Shown here: one piece after another, positions 56,616-64,000 of the stretch
Layout: every line of letters begins with the position of its first letter
How positions within the stretch are numbered: the first letter of the stretch is position 1
Source: Flavobacteriales bacterium
GTDB lineage: Bacteria > Bacteroidota > Bacteroidia > Flavobacteriales_D > Crocinitomicaceae
Direction: 5' to 3'
DNA length: 64,000 nt
NCBI GenBank assembly: GCA_947454525.1
Contig: CANGJM010000008.1
Span: 62,001-126,000 of the forward strand
Translations under genes and position numbers: made by a program
The notes under the pieces: model-generated
Databases searched by the model: none
What the model saw: only the letters and a program-made list of their open reading frames with translations
What the model was told of the DNA's origin: nothing

Positions 56616-59096
56616 ATGAAAAACCTCATTTTATTTCTTTTTGTTTCTACACTTAGTTGGGGACAAAATGCCACTCGACAATTTGTCTCCGTAGAAAAAT
56701 CCACAAAGGGGTACAAAGTAGTTGTTTCCGATGGTGTGTATTATTTTTCCGCATATTCTGGGAAAATGGTTGAAACGACTTTCATTCCAAACGGACAAAA
56801 GCATCCTGTGAATTCTCATGCAGTGGTGGCTTCGGTTGCAACAGACATGCTTCAGTTAAGTCAATCGACAGGTGTCGTTCGTTTAACAACGACTGCTGGA
56901 TTAACCGTGAACATTCAACAAAAACCATTTCAGATCTCTTATTGGCACCATGACAAACCGGTGATTTCGGAAAACTGGGGATATGAAAAAGCGGAAGATT
57001 CAGAGAAAATTCATTTCAACTTAACAACGGACGAGATGCTGTATGGTGCTGGTGCACGCGCATTAGGAATGAATCGTCGTGGATACCGCTTGCAACTTTA
57101 TAACCGTGCGCATTACGGTTACGAAGAACATTCGGAGCTTATGAATTACACCATGCCAATGGTCGTTTCGAATAAATGTTATGCCATTCATTTCGATAAT
57201 GCGCAGATTGGCTATTTGGATTTAGATTCTAAAAAGAACAATGTGTTGACCTATGAAACGATCGGTGGACGCAAAACCTATCAAGTCATAGTTGGGGATG
57301 ATTGGAAAGACCTCCTTTCAGAATACACGAACTTAACCGGACATCAACCGATGCCGCCGCGTTGGGTATTTGGGAATTTCGCGAGTCGTTTTGGCTATCA
57401 TTCTGAGGCAGAAGCACGAAATGTCGTCAATCAGTTTCGAAAAGACTCCATTCCATTGGACGCCATCATCTTCGATCTATATTGGTTTGGAAAAGAAATT
57501 CAAGGAACACTAGGGAATTTATCCTTTTACACGGACTCTTTTCCGCATCCAAAAGAAATGATCAATGACTTCAAAAATCAAGGTGTGAAGACTGTCCTGA
57601 TTACGGAACCGTTTATTCTCACAACCTCGAAAAAATGGCAGGAAGTCAGTGATAAAAAATTAGTAGGAACGAATGAAGCAGGAGCTCCTTTTACCTACGA
57701 TTTCTATTTCGGAAATACCGGATTACTAGACTTGTTTAAACCAGAAGCACGAACTTGGTTTTGGGACATTTACAAAGATTTACATAGCTATGGAGCACGT
57801 GGTTTCTGGGGAGACTTGGGAGAACCAGAGGTACATCCAGCCAAATTAAAGCATGCAGTTGGGTACGCGGATGAGGTGCACAACATTTACGGACATGAAT
57901 GGGCAAAACTTATTTACGAGGGATACCAGAAAGATTATCCCAATGAGCGTCCATTTATTTTGATGCGTTCCGGAAGTACAGGAACACAGCGTTTCGGGAT
58001 CATTCCATGGTCCGGTGATGTGAACCGTACGTGGGGTGGATTGCGCCCACAAATGGAAATTACGTTGCAAATGGGACTACAAGGAATCGCTTACATGCAT
58101 TCTGACCTTGGTGGATTCGGAGGACCGAACGACGATCCGGAGTTGTATGTGCGTTGGTTGCAGTATGGCGTTTTTCAACCGGTTTTTCGTCCACACGGAC
58201 AAGAAGAAGTACCGAGCGAAGCCATATTCAAAGACGAGAAAACAAAACAACTTGCGAAAGAAGCGATTGAGTTACGTTATCAACTTTTACCTTACAATTA
58301 TTCATTGGCATTTGAAAACCATGTAAATGGAACGCCGTTAATGCGACCAATTTTCATGGAGGATTCAAGTGCACATTGGTCTGATTCATTGGCAACAGAA
58401 TACATGTGGGGGAGTTGTTTCTTGGTGAAGCCCATTACAGAAAAAGATAATCACCAAATCGATTCTTTTCCGACATATTTAGTAAAAGCACCATGTGGGA
58501 CCTGGTACAACTTTCATACTGGTGAGCTTATGAATCCCTCGAAGCCATCGAGATTAACAAATCCATCGAAGCCATCGAGATTAACATTTGTTCCTGATTC
58601 AGAATTAAAGAAGACAGGACAATTATGCACAGAAGGACTGCAAACGTTCTTTTCCTACAGTGGCCTAGATAATATTGCTGTCTTGGTAAAAGGAGGATCT
58701 TTTGTTCCGATGTCCCCAATCATTCAAACAACCGAGTCTTATTCGGATACAATGGTGACGATTCACTACTACGATGCACTTGAACTAACAGAGAGCAAAG
58801 GAATTTGGTACGAAGATGATGGCTTAACGAATGAAGCCTACGAAAAAGGAGCGTATAAATTGCTTCAAATGAGCATGTTCCAGAAAGCAAAAAAAACGAA
58901 GCTTTCCTTCGATCCGAACTACGGTACAAAAATGCTGAAACATGGCTTTGTATTTGGTGTGGAGATTCATTCTGCCCGCATCCCAAAAAGTATTTCTGTG
59001 AATGGAAAGAAAATGAAATTCGAAGTTGTTGACCAAAAAATCAAGCTACGAATGACTTTAACAGAAGAAGTTCAAAACATTCAATTGAATTGGTGA
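56616..59096 (+). CDS. GH31 alpha-glucosidase
   Basis: An 826-residue periplasmic glycosidase that releases glucose from the non-reducing end of maltodextrins. Signal peptide ends near residue 17 (SWGQ). The N-terminal beta-sandwich has YGAGARALGMNRRGYRLQLYNR. The (beta/alpha)8 core has IIFDLYWFG, nucleophile D400 in FWGDLGEPE, and acid/base D468 in WSGDVNRTW; GIAYMHSDLGGFGG is typical of GH31. Near residues 640-657 it contains a nine-residue tandem duplication (NPSKPSRLT twice), discussed separately. GH31 stands in for the GH97 enzyme SusB of Bacteroides. Confidence 0.94.
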   Translation: MKNLILFLFVSTLSWGQNATRQFVSVEKSTKGYKVVVSDGVYYFSAYSGKMVETTFIPNGQKHPVNSHAVVASVATDMLQLSQSTGVVRLTTTAGLTVNIQQKPFQISYWHHDKPVISENWGYEKAEDSEKIHFNLTTDEMLYGAGARALGMNRRGYRLQLYNRAHYGYEEHSELMNYTMPMVVSNKCYAIHFDNAQIGYLDLDSKKNNVLTYETIGGRKTYQVIVGDDWKDLLSEYTNLTGHQPMPPRWVFGNFASRFGYHSEAEARNVVNQFRKDSIPLDAIIFDLYWFGKEIQGTLGNLSFYTDSFPHPKEMINDFKNQGVKTVLITEPFILTTSKKWQEVSDKKLVGTNEAGAPFTYDFYFGNTGLLDLFKPEARTWFWDIYKDLHSYGARGFWGDLGEPEVHPAKLKHAVGYADEVHNIYGHEWAKLIYEGYQKDYPNERPFILMRSGSTGTQRFGIIPWSGDVNRTWGGLRPQMEITLQMGLQGIAYMHSDLGGFGGPNDDPELYVRWLQYGVFQPVFRPHGQEEVPSEAIFKDEKTKQLAKEAIELRYQLLPYNYSLAFENHVNGTPLMRPIFMEDSSAHWSDSLATEYMWGSCFLVKPITEKDNHQIDSFPTYLVKAPCGTWYNFHTGELMNPSKPSRLTNPSKPSRLTFVPDSELKKTGQLCTEGLQTFFSYSGLDNIAVLVKGGSFVPMSPIIQTTESYSDTMVTIHYYDALELTESKGIWYEDDGLTNEAYEKGAYKLLQMSMFQKAKKTKLSFDPNYGTKMLKHGFVFGVEIHSARIPKSISVNGKKMKFEVVDQKIKLRMTLTEEVQNIQLNW
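58533..58586 (+). repeat. 27-base in-frame tandem duplication in the GH31 gene
   Basis: Copies 58533-58559 and 58560-58586 differ at one base (C/A at the sixth position) and encode NPSKPSRLT twice. The near identity marks a recent duplication at the junction of the barrel and the C-terminal beta domain. Confidence 0.95.
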
Positions 59097-59108
59097 TAAA
59101 AATCTATG

Positions 59109-59126
59109 TGTCAACTTGACATTAAG
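59109..59126. promoter_or_regulatory. Palindromic element shared with the SusE/F-like gene, copy 2
   Basis: TGTCAA-C-TTGACA is a perfect 13-base palindrome followed by TTAAG. Its TTG (59116-59118) doubles as the -33 element of the susC promoter. Confidence 0.65.
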
Positions 59127-59146
59127 GAAAATAAAAAATATATTTG
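59116..59146 (+). promoter_or_regulatory. susC promoter
   Basis: TTG at 59116-59118, a 20-base spacer, then TATATTTG (59139-59146), a full TAnnTTTG match, 39 bases before the susC ATG. It gives susCD its own transcript in addition to read-through from upstream. Confidence 0.65.
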
Positions 59147-59185
59147 ACTTTCAAAAACTAAAATTTATAAACTAAAATTACTTCT

Positions 59186-62100
59186 ATGGTTCAAAAAATT
59201 ACACGAACTTTTGCTGTTTTTGCCAGTTTCATGCTTGTTTCAATTGTTTCTTTTGCTCAAAATGCAAGTGTAAAAGGGATGATTAACGATGCTGAAGGAA
59301 AGGCATTGTATAACGCATCGGTTACAGTAGAGGGTAAGTCCAAAGGCGCTATGTCCAATGATAAAGGTTTCTACGAAATCAAAGGATTGACAGCTGGAAG
59401 CTACACCTTAATTTACCGCTTCATGGGAATGGAGACGATTAAAGAAACAGTTGTTTTACAAGAGAATCAAGCTTTAATTAAAGACGTTACCTTACAATCG
59501 AAAGCGAAAGATGAGGATGAAGTAGTCGTAATTGGTTACGGAACCTCTCGAACGAAAGATTTAACAGGATCAGCAACAGTTATTAATGAAAAGAACTTTC
59601 TTCAAGGTTCTCTTTCCACACCCGAACAGTTAATCATGGGTAAAGTGGCTGGATTAAAAGTAACATCGAACGATGGGGCTCCAGGTTCTGGTAGTACCTT
59701 GCGTTTGCGTGGTGGAACTTCCATCAACGCTAGTAATGATCCATTAATCGTTGTCGATGGAGTACCTTTAGATAACGGAGGAATTGCAGGTGTTGCAAAT
59801 CCACTTTCACTGATCAATCCAAACGACATCGCTTCATTCGTAGTTCTAAAAGATGCGTCAGCAACGGCAATCTACGGTTCACGTGCAGCGAATGGTGTCA
59901 TCATCATCACAACCAAAAAAGGTGATGGTGGTAAAAATGCTCCATTGAAAATTGTTTTGGACACGAAGATTTCTCAATCAACAATCGCGAAGTACGCAGA
60001 TGTATTAAGTGGTGATTCCCTTCGTTCCCTTGTGAATGCAAGAGGAACAGCTGCTCAAAAAGCGCTTTTAGGTGATTCAAGTACAGATTGGCAAAAACAA
60101 GTTTTTCGCAATGCAATTGTGTTAGATAACAACTTGTCTATCACAGGTGGAATCAAGAATTTCCCTTACCGTTTGTCAATTGGTAACAGAAATGAAAATG
60201 GAATCTTAAAAAGAGACCAATTCAGTCGTACTTCCCTTGGATTGAACATGAGTCCTTCATTTTTGAAAAACACCTTGTTGTTAGAGTCAAACTTGAAATA
60301 CATTCAAACAAGTTCTTTCTTTGCCAACCGTGGTGCATTAGGAGCTGCTTATTTCGATCCAACGCAACCTGTTTATTCTGGAAACGAGAATTACAATGGA
60401 TATTTCGAATGGGTAGATAACAACAAGCCAAATACGCTTTCCGCAAGAAATCCACTCGGATTGATCAATCAAACAGAGGATGTTTCTAAAGTAAATCGTG
60501 CCATTGCCAATGCAAAATTGACGTACAGCCTTCCATTCCTAGAGGGATTGAAAGCGATTGTGAATGTGGGTGGTGACTTCTCAGAAGGTACTGGGCATGT
60601 CATTACGGATTCAAATTCGGCTGCTGGATATTATACACATGGTCGTTATTCAGAGTATTTATCTAGAAAAGAAAACAAATTGATTGAAACGTACGCAACG
60701 TACAATTCAGGAAAACGTTTTGGCGACCATATTTTGGATGTAACTGCTGGTTATTCTTACCAAGATTGGATGAGTAGAGGGCCTAATAATCCAACGTTCA
60801 ATCAAGCGCAAGACTCAATCATTGGAGCGGCTTCTAGTCCATATCCAAATTACACGAAAAACGTGTTATTGTCTTACTACGCTCGTGCAATTTATAGCTA
60901 CAAAGGAAAATACATTGTGAATGCTTCATTACGTCGTGATGGATCATCTCGCTTTAGTCCAGATCAACGTTGGGGATTGTTCCCAGCGGTTTCAGCTGCT
61001 TGGTTATTGACAGAAGAAGATTTCTTGAAAAACTCAAAAGCAATCAATATGTTGAAATTACGTGCTGGTTGGGGTGTAACTGGACAACAAGACGGAATTG
61101 GTGATTATGCATATATCGGAAATTACTTCTTGGGTGCAACAACTGCACAATACGCATTCGGTGGACAATACTACCAAGCTTTGCGTCCAGCTGGATTCGA
61201 TGCCAACTTGAAGTGGGAAACCACTGCTAGTTACAATGTTGGATTGGATTTTGGTTTCAAAAACGACCGCGTTTCCGGAAGCATTGATGTTTACCGCAAA
61301 GAAACAAGTGATTTGTTAGCGACAGTTCCTGTTCCTGCTGGAACAAACTTCACAAACATGATCTTAACCAATGTTGGTGGTATGAGAAACCAAGGTGTTG
61401 AGGTAAGTATGAACACAGGAATCATCGCTAAGAAAAACATGCGTTTGGATTGGTCAATCAATGCTACTTACAACCAAAACAAAGTGACGAAACTTTCACT
61501 AGTTACGGACCCTAAATCACCAGGTGTTTTAGTTGGTGGAATCGGTGGTGGTATCGGTAATACGATTCAAGTTCACCAAGTTGGATATGCAACATTTACA
61601 TACTTCGTTTTAGATCAACAGTATGATGCAAACGGAACGATGATTCAAGTTGGAGAACAAGCGACAATCGACATCAACAATGATGGTGTTATCAATACTT
61701 CTGACAAGTGGAAAGATGTTCATGCATTTAAAGATCTCAATGGAGATGGAATCATCAATGTAGCTGATCGTTACTACGCTGGACAAGCAGCGCCAAAAGT
61801 GTTCTTAGGAACTGCGCTTAATTTCACGTACAAAAAATGGTTTGCTGGATTCTCCATGAGAAGCGAACTTGGTGCAACAATCTACAATAACATACACTCA
61901 AACAGTGCAACGTTCCAAACGATTGATGGTACGAAAAAATACTTGAATAACATCAGTTCATTGTACTACGAAAACGAAGTTCAAAAAACAACAAACAACC
62001 AATTGTTGTCAGATCATTACCTTGAAAAAGCAAACTTTTTACGTATGGATTTCGTGAACTTAGGTTACCACTTTGGTAAATTGAAATTTACGAACAACAA

Positions 62101-62248
62101 ACTTGGATTGAATGCTAGTTTCACAGTTCAAAATGTATTCGTTGTTACGCAATACAAAGGACAAGATCCGGAAGTGAACGGTGGAATTGATAATAATTTC
62201 TACCCGCGTCCACGCATGTACTCATTGAACTTAACATTTGACTTCTAA
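59186..62248 (+). CDS. susC: SusC/RagA-family TonB-dependent outer-membrane transporter
   Basis: A 1020-residue TonB-linked barrel that imports oligosaccharides bound by SusD. Signal peptide ends at about residue 24 (SFAQ). A carboxypeptidase-regulatory-like domain follows (about 28-108, VKGMINDAEGKALYNASVTVEG), then the TonB box region VVVIGYGTSRTKDLTGS, the plug (about 115-230, LRLRGGTSINASNDPLIVVDGVP, IYGSRAANGVIIITTKKG) and a 22-strand barrel ending MYSLNLTFDF. The N-terminus has no extra signalling domain of the FecA type. Substrate is inferred as maltodextrin from the neighbouring enzymes. Confidence 0.95.
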   Translation: MVQKITRTFAVFASFMLVSIVSFAQNASVKGMINDAEGKALYNASVTVEGKSKGAMSNDKGFYEIKGLTAGSYTLIYRFMGMETIKETVVLQENQALIKDVTLQSKAKDEDEVVVIGYGTSRTKDLTGSATVINEKNFLQGSLSTPEQLIMGKVAGLKVTSNDGAPGSGSTLRLRGGTSINASNDPLIVVDGVPLDNGGIAGVANPLSLINPNDIASFVVLKDASATAIYGSRAANGVIIITTKKGDGGKNAPLKIVLDTKISQSTIAKYADVLSGDSLRSLVNARGTAAQKALLGDSSTDWQKQVFRNAIVLDNNLSITGGIKNFPYRLSIGNRNENGILKRDQFSRTSLGLNMSPSFLKNTLLLESNLKYIQTSSFFANRGALGAAYFDPTQPVYSGNENYNGYFEWVDNNKPNTLSARNPLGLINQTEDVSKVNRAIANAKLTYSLPFLEGLKAIVNVGGDFSEGTGHVITDSNSAAGYYTHGRYSEYLSRKENKLIETYATYNSGKRFGDHILDVTAGYSYQDWMSRGPNNPTFNQAQDSIIGAASSPYPNYTKNVLLSYYARAIYSYKGKYIVNASLRRDGSSRFSPDQRWGLFPAVSAAWLLTEEDFLKNSKAINMLKLRAGWGVTGQQDGIGDYAYIGNYFLGATTAQYAFGGQYYQALRPAGFDANLKWETTASYNVGLDFGFKNDRVSGSIDVYRKETSDLLATVPVPAGTNFTNMILTNVGGMRNQGVEVSMNTGIIAKKNMRLDWSINATYNQNKVTKLSLVTDPKSPGVLVGGIGGGIGNTIQVHQVGYATFTYFVLDQQYDANGTMIQVGEQATIDINNDGVINTSDKWKDVHAFKDLNGDGIINVADRYYAGQAAPKVFLGTALNFTYKKWFAGFSMRSELGATIYNNIHSNSATFQTIDGTKKYLNNISSLYYENEVQKTTNNQLLSDHYLEKANFLRMDFVNLGYHFGKLKFTNNKLGLNASFTVQNVFVVTQYKGQDPEVNGGIDNNFYPRPRMYSLNLTFDF

Positions 62249-62259
62249 AAATGATAACC

Positions 62260-63834
62260 ATGAAAAAGATAATCGCTTTTACTTTTATTACTGCTTCCTT
62301 GTTATTGGTGTCATGTAATAAACAATTAAATCAATCGCCTAAATACGGTTTAAATGCCGAGGCAGTTTATAGCAATCCAGATCAATACATCCACGTTTTG
62401 GCGAAATTGTATTCTGGAATGTCCATGACAGGAAATCAAGGTCCAGCTGGATCTGCTGATATCGCTGGAATTGACGAAGGATTCTCTGCATACATTCGTG
62501 TATTGTGGAACCTACAAGAACTTCCAACGGATGAAGCTATTTGTGGTTGGAACGACCCAGGAATTCCAGATTTGAATAAATCTCAATGGAATGCGGATAA
62601 CGTTTGGGTAAAAGGTATGTACTACCGTATTTACTACCAAATCACACTTTGTAATGAGTTTATTTGGCAAGCTCGTGAAGAGAAATTGACTACACGTGGA
62701 TTCTCTGAAGCGAAAATGGCTGAAATTCGCACATTCCGTGAAGAAGCTCGTTTCTTACGCGCGTTGGCTTACTACCATGCAATGGACTTATTCGGTAACG
62801 TACCATTTGTAACGGAAAATGACCGTGTTGGTGCTTTCGAACCAGAACAAATTCTACGTGCTGACTTATTCAACTACATCGAAGATGAATTGAAAGCAGT
62901 GGAAACTGAATTGTTAGATCCAACCGCTGTTCCTTACGGACGTGCATCAAAATCTGCTGCGCAAGCGTTAATGGCAAAAATGTACTTAAATGCGGAAGTG
63001 TATTTAGGTGCTGGAAATGACCGTTATCAGGAATGTGTAGCATACTGTGATAAAGTAATGAATACTGGTGCATTTGCATTGGATGATCATTACCAAGATT
63101 TGTTCTTAGCAGACAACAACACATCTCCTGAAATCATCTTCCCAATCGTTTATGATGGACTTTATTCACAAACTTGGGGTGGAACAACGTTCTTAGTTTG
63201 TGCTTCCTTAGGAGGAAGTATGGTTGCTGCTGATTACGGTGTGAATGGTAAATGGGGTGGACTTCGTGCAACAGCACCGTTCATCGATAAATTTGCAGAC
63301 ACAACTCAAGATACTCGTTGGATGTTCTATACTGATGGACAACAAAAAGAAATCACGAGTATGTCCACGTTTACTCACGGATATGCAAATCCGAAGTTTA
63401 AAAACAAAACGTCTACAGGTGGAAGTGCTTCAAATAACTCAGTTTCACCGCATACGGATATCGATTTCCCGTTATTCCGTTTAGGAGACGTGTATTTGAT
63501 GTATGCTGAAGCGCAATTGCGTTTGGGTAATTCAGCGACTGCCGTTCAATACGTGAATTACATCCGAGAGAGAGGATATGGCAATTCATCGTTCAATGTT
63601 TCAACATTGACCTTAGATGATATCCTTGATGAGCGCGCACGTGAAATGCAATGGGAAGCGACGAGAAGAACAGATTTAATTCGCTTCGGATACTTTACAA
63701 GTGGAAGCTACGTTTGGCCATTCAAAGGTGGAGATGTAGCTGGAGTTGCTGTTCCTTCATACGTGAACTTATACCCGATTCCAACTGCGGATATCGTGTT
63801 AAACAGAAACTTGACCCAAAATACGGGTTATTAA
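62260..63834 (+). CDS. susD: SusD/RagB-family surface glycan-binding lipoprotein
   Basis: A 524-residue lipoprotein with the signal MKKIIAFTFITASLLLVSC and lipidation at C19; the ATG at 62251 three codons earlier is an alternative. The helical TPR-like scaffold has EARFLRALAYYHAMDLFGNVPFV (in two segments), ASKSAAQALMAKMYLNAEVY and the C-terminal RLGDVYLMYAEAQLRLG with DERAREMQWEATRRTDLIRFG, the family signature. It caps SusC and delivers maltodextrin. It is the last gene of the locus; a terminator follows. Confidence 0.95.
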   Translation: MKKIIAFTFITASLLLVSCNKQLNQSPKYGLNAEAVYSNPDQYIHVLAKLYSGMSMTGNQGPAGSADIAGIDEGFSAYIRVLWNLQELPTDEAICGWNDPGIPDLNKSQWNADNVWVKGMYYRIYYQITLCNEFIWQAREEKLTTRGFSEAKMAEIRTFREEARFLRALAYYHAMDLFGNVPFVTENDRVGAFEPEQILRADLFNYIEDELKAVETELLDPTAVPYGRASKSAAQALMAKMYLNAEVYLGAGNDRYQECVAYCDKVMNTGAFALDDHYQDLFLADNNTSPEIIFPIVYDGLYSQTWGGTTFLVCASLGGSMVAADYGVNGKWGGLRATAPFIDKFADTTQDTRWMFYTDGQQKEITSMSTFTHGYANPKFKNKTSTGGSASNNSVSPHTDIDFPLFRLGDVYLMYAEAQLRLGNSATAVQYVNYIRERGYGNSSFNVSTLTLDDILDERAREMQWEATRRTDLIRFGYFTSGSYVWPFKGGDVAGVAVPSYVNLYPIPTADIVLNRNLTQNTGY

Positions 63835-63856
63835 TCACTAAGATGTTGATTGATGG

Positions 63857-63886
63857 AAAGGGGAGGTCTTCGGGTCTCCCTTTTTT
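63857..63886. terminator. Terminator at the end of the starch locus
   Basis: AAAGGGGAG pairs with CTCCC and the first T bases (nine pairs, one G-U) around a ten-base loop (GTCTTCGGGT), then a six-T run. The convergent gene's stop codon at 63885-63887 overlaps the T run, so it may serve both directions. Confidence 0.75.
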
Positions 63887-64000
63887 ATTTTAGATTCTTC
63901 GAGTAACTGATTCGAATGATACCATTTAAACTACCTGAATCGAATTTTTGACGGAGACCATAACTCAATAAAAATGATTGGTTGTGCTTTAACTCGATTT
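63885..64000 (-). CDS. C-terminal end of an outer-membrane-like protein (rest outside window)
   Basis: The last 37 residues of a minus-strand gene enter from the right edge, ending SFLLSYGLRQKFDS, GIIRISYSKNLK and stop. Alternating hydrophobic residues and a final strand with aromatic/lysine end look like the last two strands of a beta-barrel. No family can be assigned from so short a piece. Confidence 0.55.
   Translation of the reverse strand, partial: IELKHNQSFLLSYGLRQKFDSGSLNGIIRISYSKNLK

Overview
The window comes from a member of the Bacteroidota, most likely Flavobacteriales and close to the Fluviicola/Crocinitomicaceae group (the lineage is inferred from protein character; no rRNA gene is present). 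Three things support this. Secreted proteins end in type IX secretion (T9SS) sorting domains of type A and type B (CHU_C). A SusC/SusD pair is present. Promoters carry the Bacteroidota -7 box TAnnTTTG instead of a sigma-70 -10 box, and start codons have A-rich upstream regions rather than Shine-Dalgarno sequences. Coding density is high and no stretch over 300 bases lacks a gene or RNA. I see no insertion sequence, prophage or CRISPR array.

Layout. 1-8.8 kb: a cut-off metallo-beta-lactamase-fold gene, a giant SBBP/PKD surface protein, an M14 carboxypeptidase with a T9SS tail, and a translationally coupled pair of lipoproteins. 8.8-13 kb: aroC, a DUF4293 membrane protein, a ParDE toxin-antitoxin pair with a perfect operator-like palindrome, and an ABC-F ATPase. 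13-20.3 kb: a lectin-like T9SS protein, a NatAB-type ABC exporter, rlmN, dnaN, and a coupled pair of little-known genes. 20.3-23.5 kb: a lone sugar transferase, then a compact arsenic operon (arsR, DUF6428, thioredoxin-type arsC, acr3) behind a nested palindromic operator. 23.5-32.1 kb: an RluA-family pseudouridine synthase coupled to a fused CcsBA cytochrome c synthase, an esterase, a saccharopine-dehydrogenase-like protein, DUF3467, and two glycosyltransferases.

32.3-45.3 kb is the expression core: tRNA-Thr(TGT), Tyr, Gly, Thr(GGT), tuf, tRNA-Trp, secE, nusG, rplK, rplA, rplJ, rplL, rpoB, rpoC. It has clear hairpin terminators after tuf, after rplL (inside the operon) and after rpoC. recG and accA follow on the minus strand, then ispE.

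49.4-63.8 kb is a complete starch/maltodextrin utilisation locus, all on the plus strand: SusE/F-like T9SS protein, T9SS-tailed GH13 amylase, CotH-family kinase, periplasmic GH13 cyclomaltodextrinase/neopullulanase, GH31 alpha-glucosidase, SusC, SusD. The inferred flow is surface binding and cleavage of starch by the T9SS-exported proteins, import of oligosaccharides through SusCD, and conversion to glucose in the periplasm. No regulator or inner-membrane sugar transporter is encoded. An 18-base element with a 13-base palindromic core (TGTCAA-two pyrimidines-TGACA, then YTAAG) lies in front of both the first gene and susC, and is the best candidate for the missing regulator's binding site. The CotH gene is overlap-coupled to both amylase genes, which ties this atypical protein kinase family to starch use. 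These two points are the most novel signals I find.

A second recurring pattern is that four unrelated genes (the lipoprotein at 8812, aroC, the GT4 gene, ispE) have a perfect TAnnTTTG box ending only 4-5 bases before the ATG. This predicts leaderless mRNAs.
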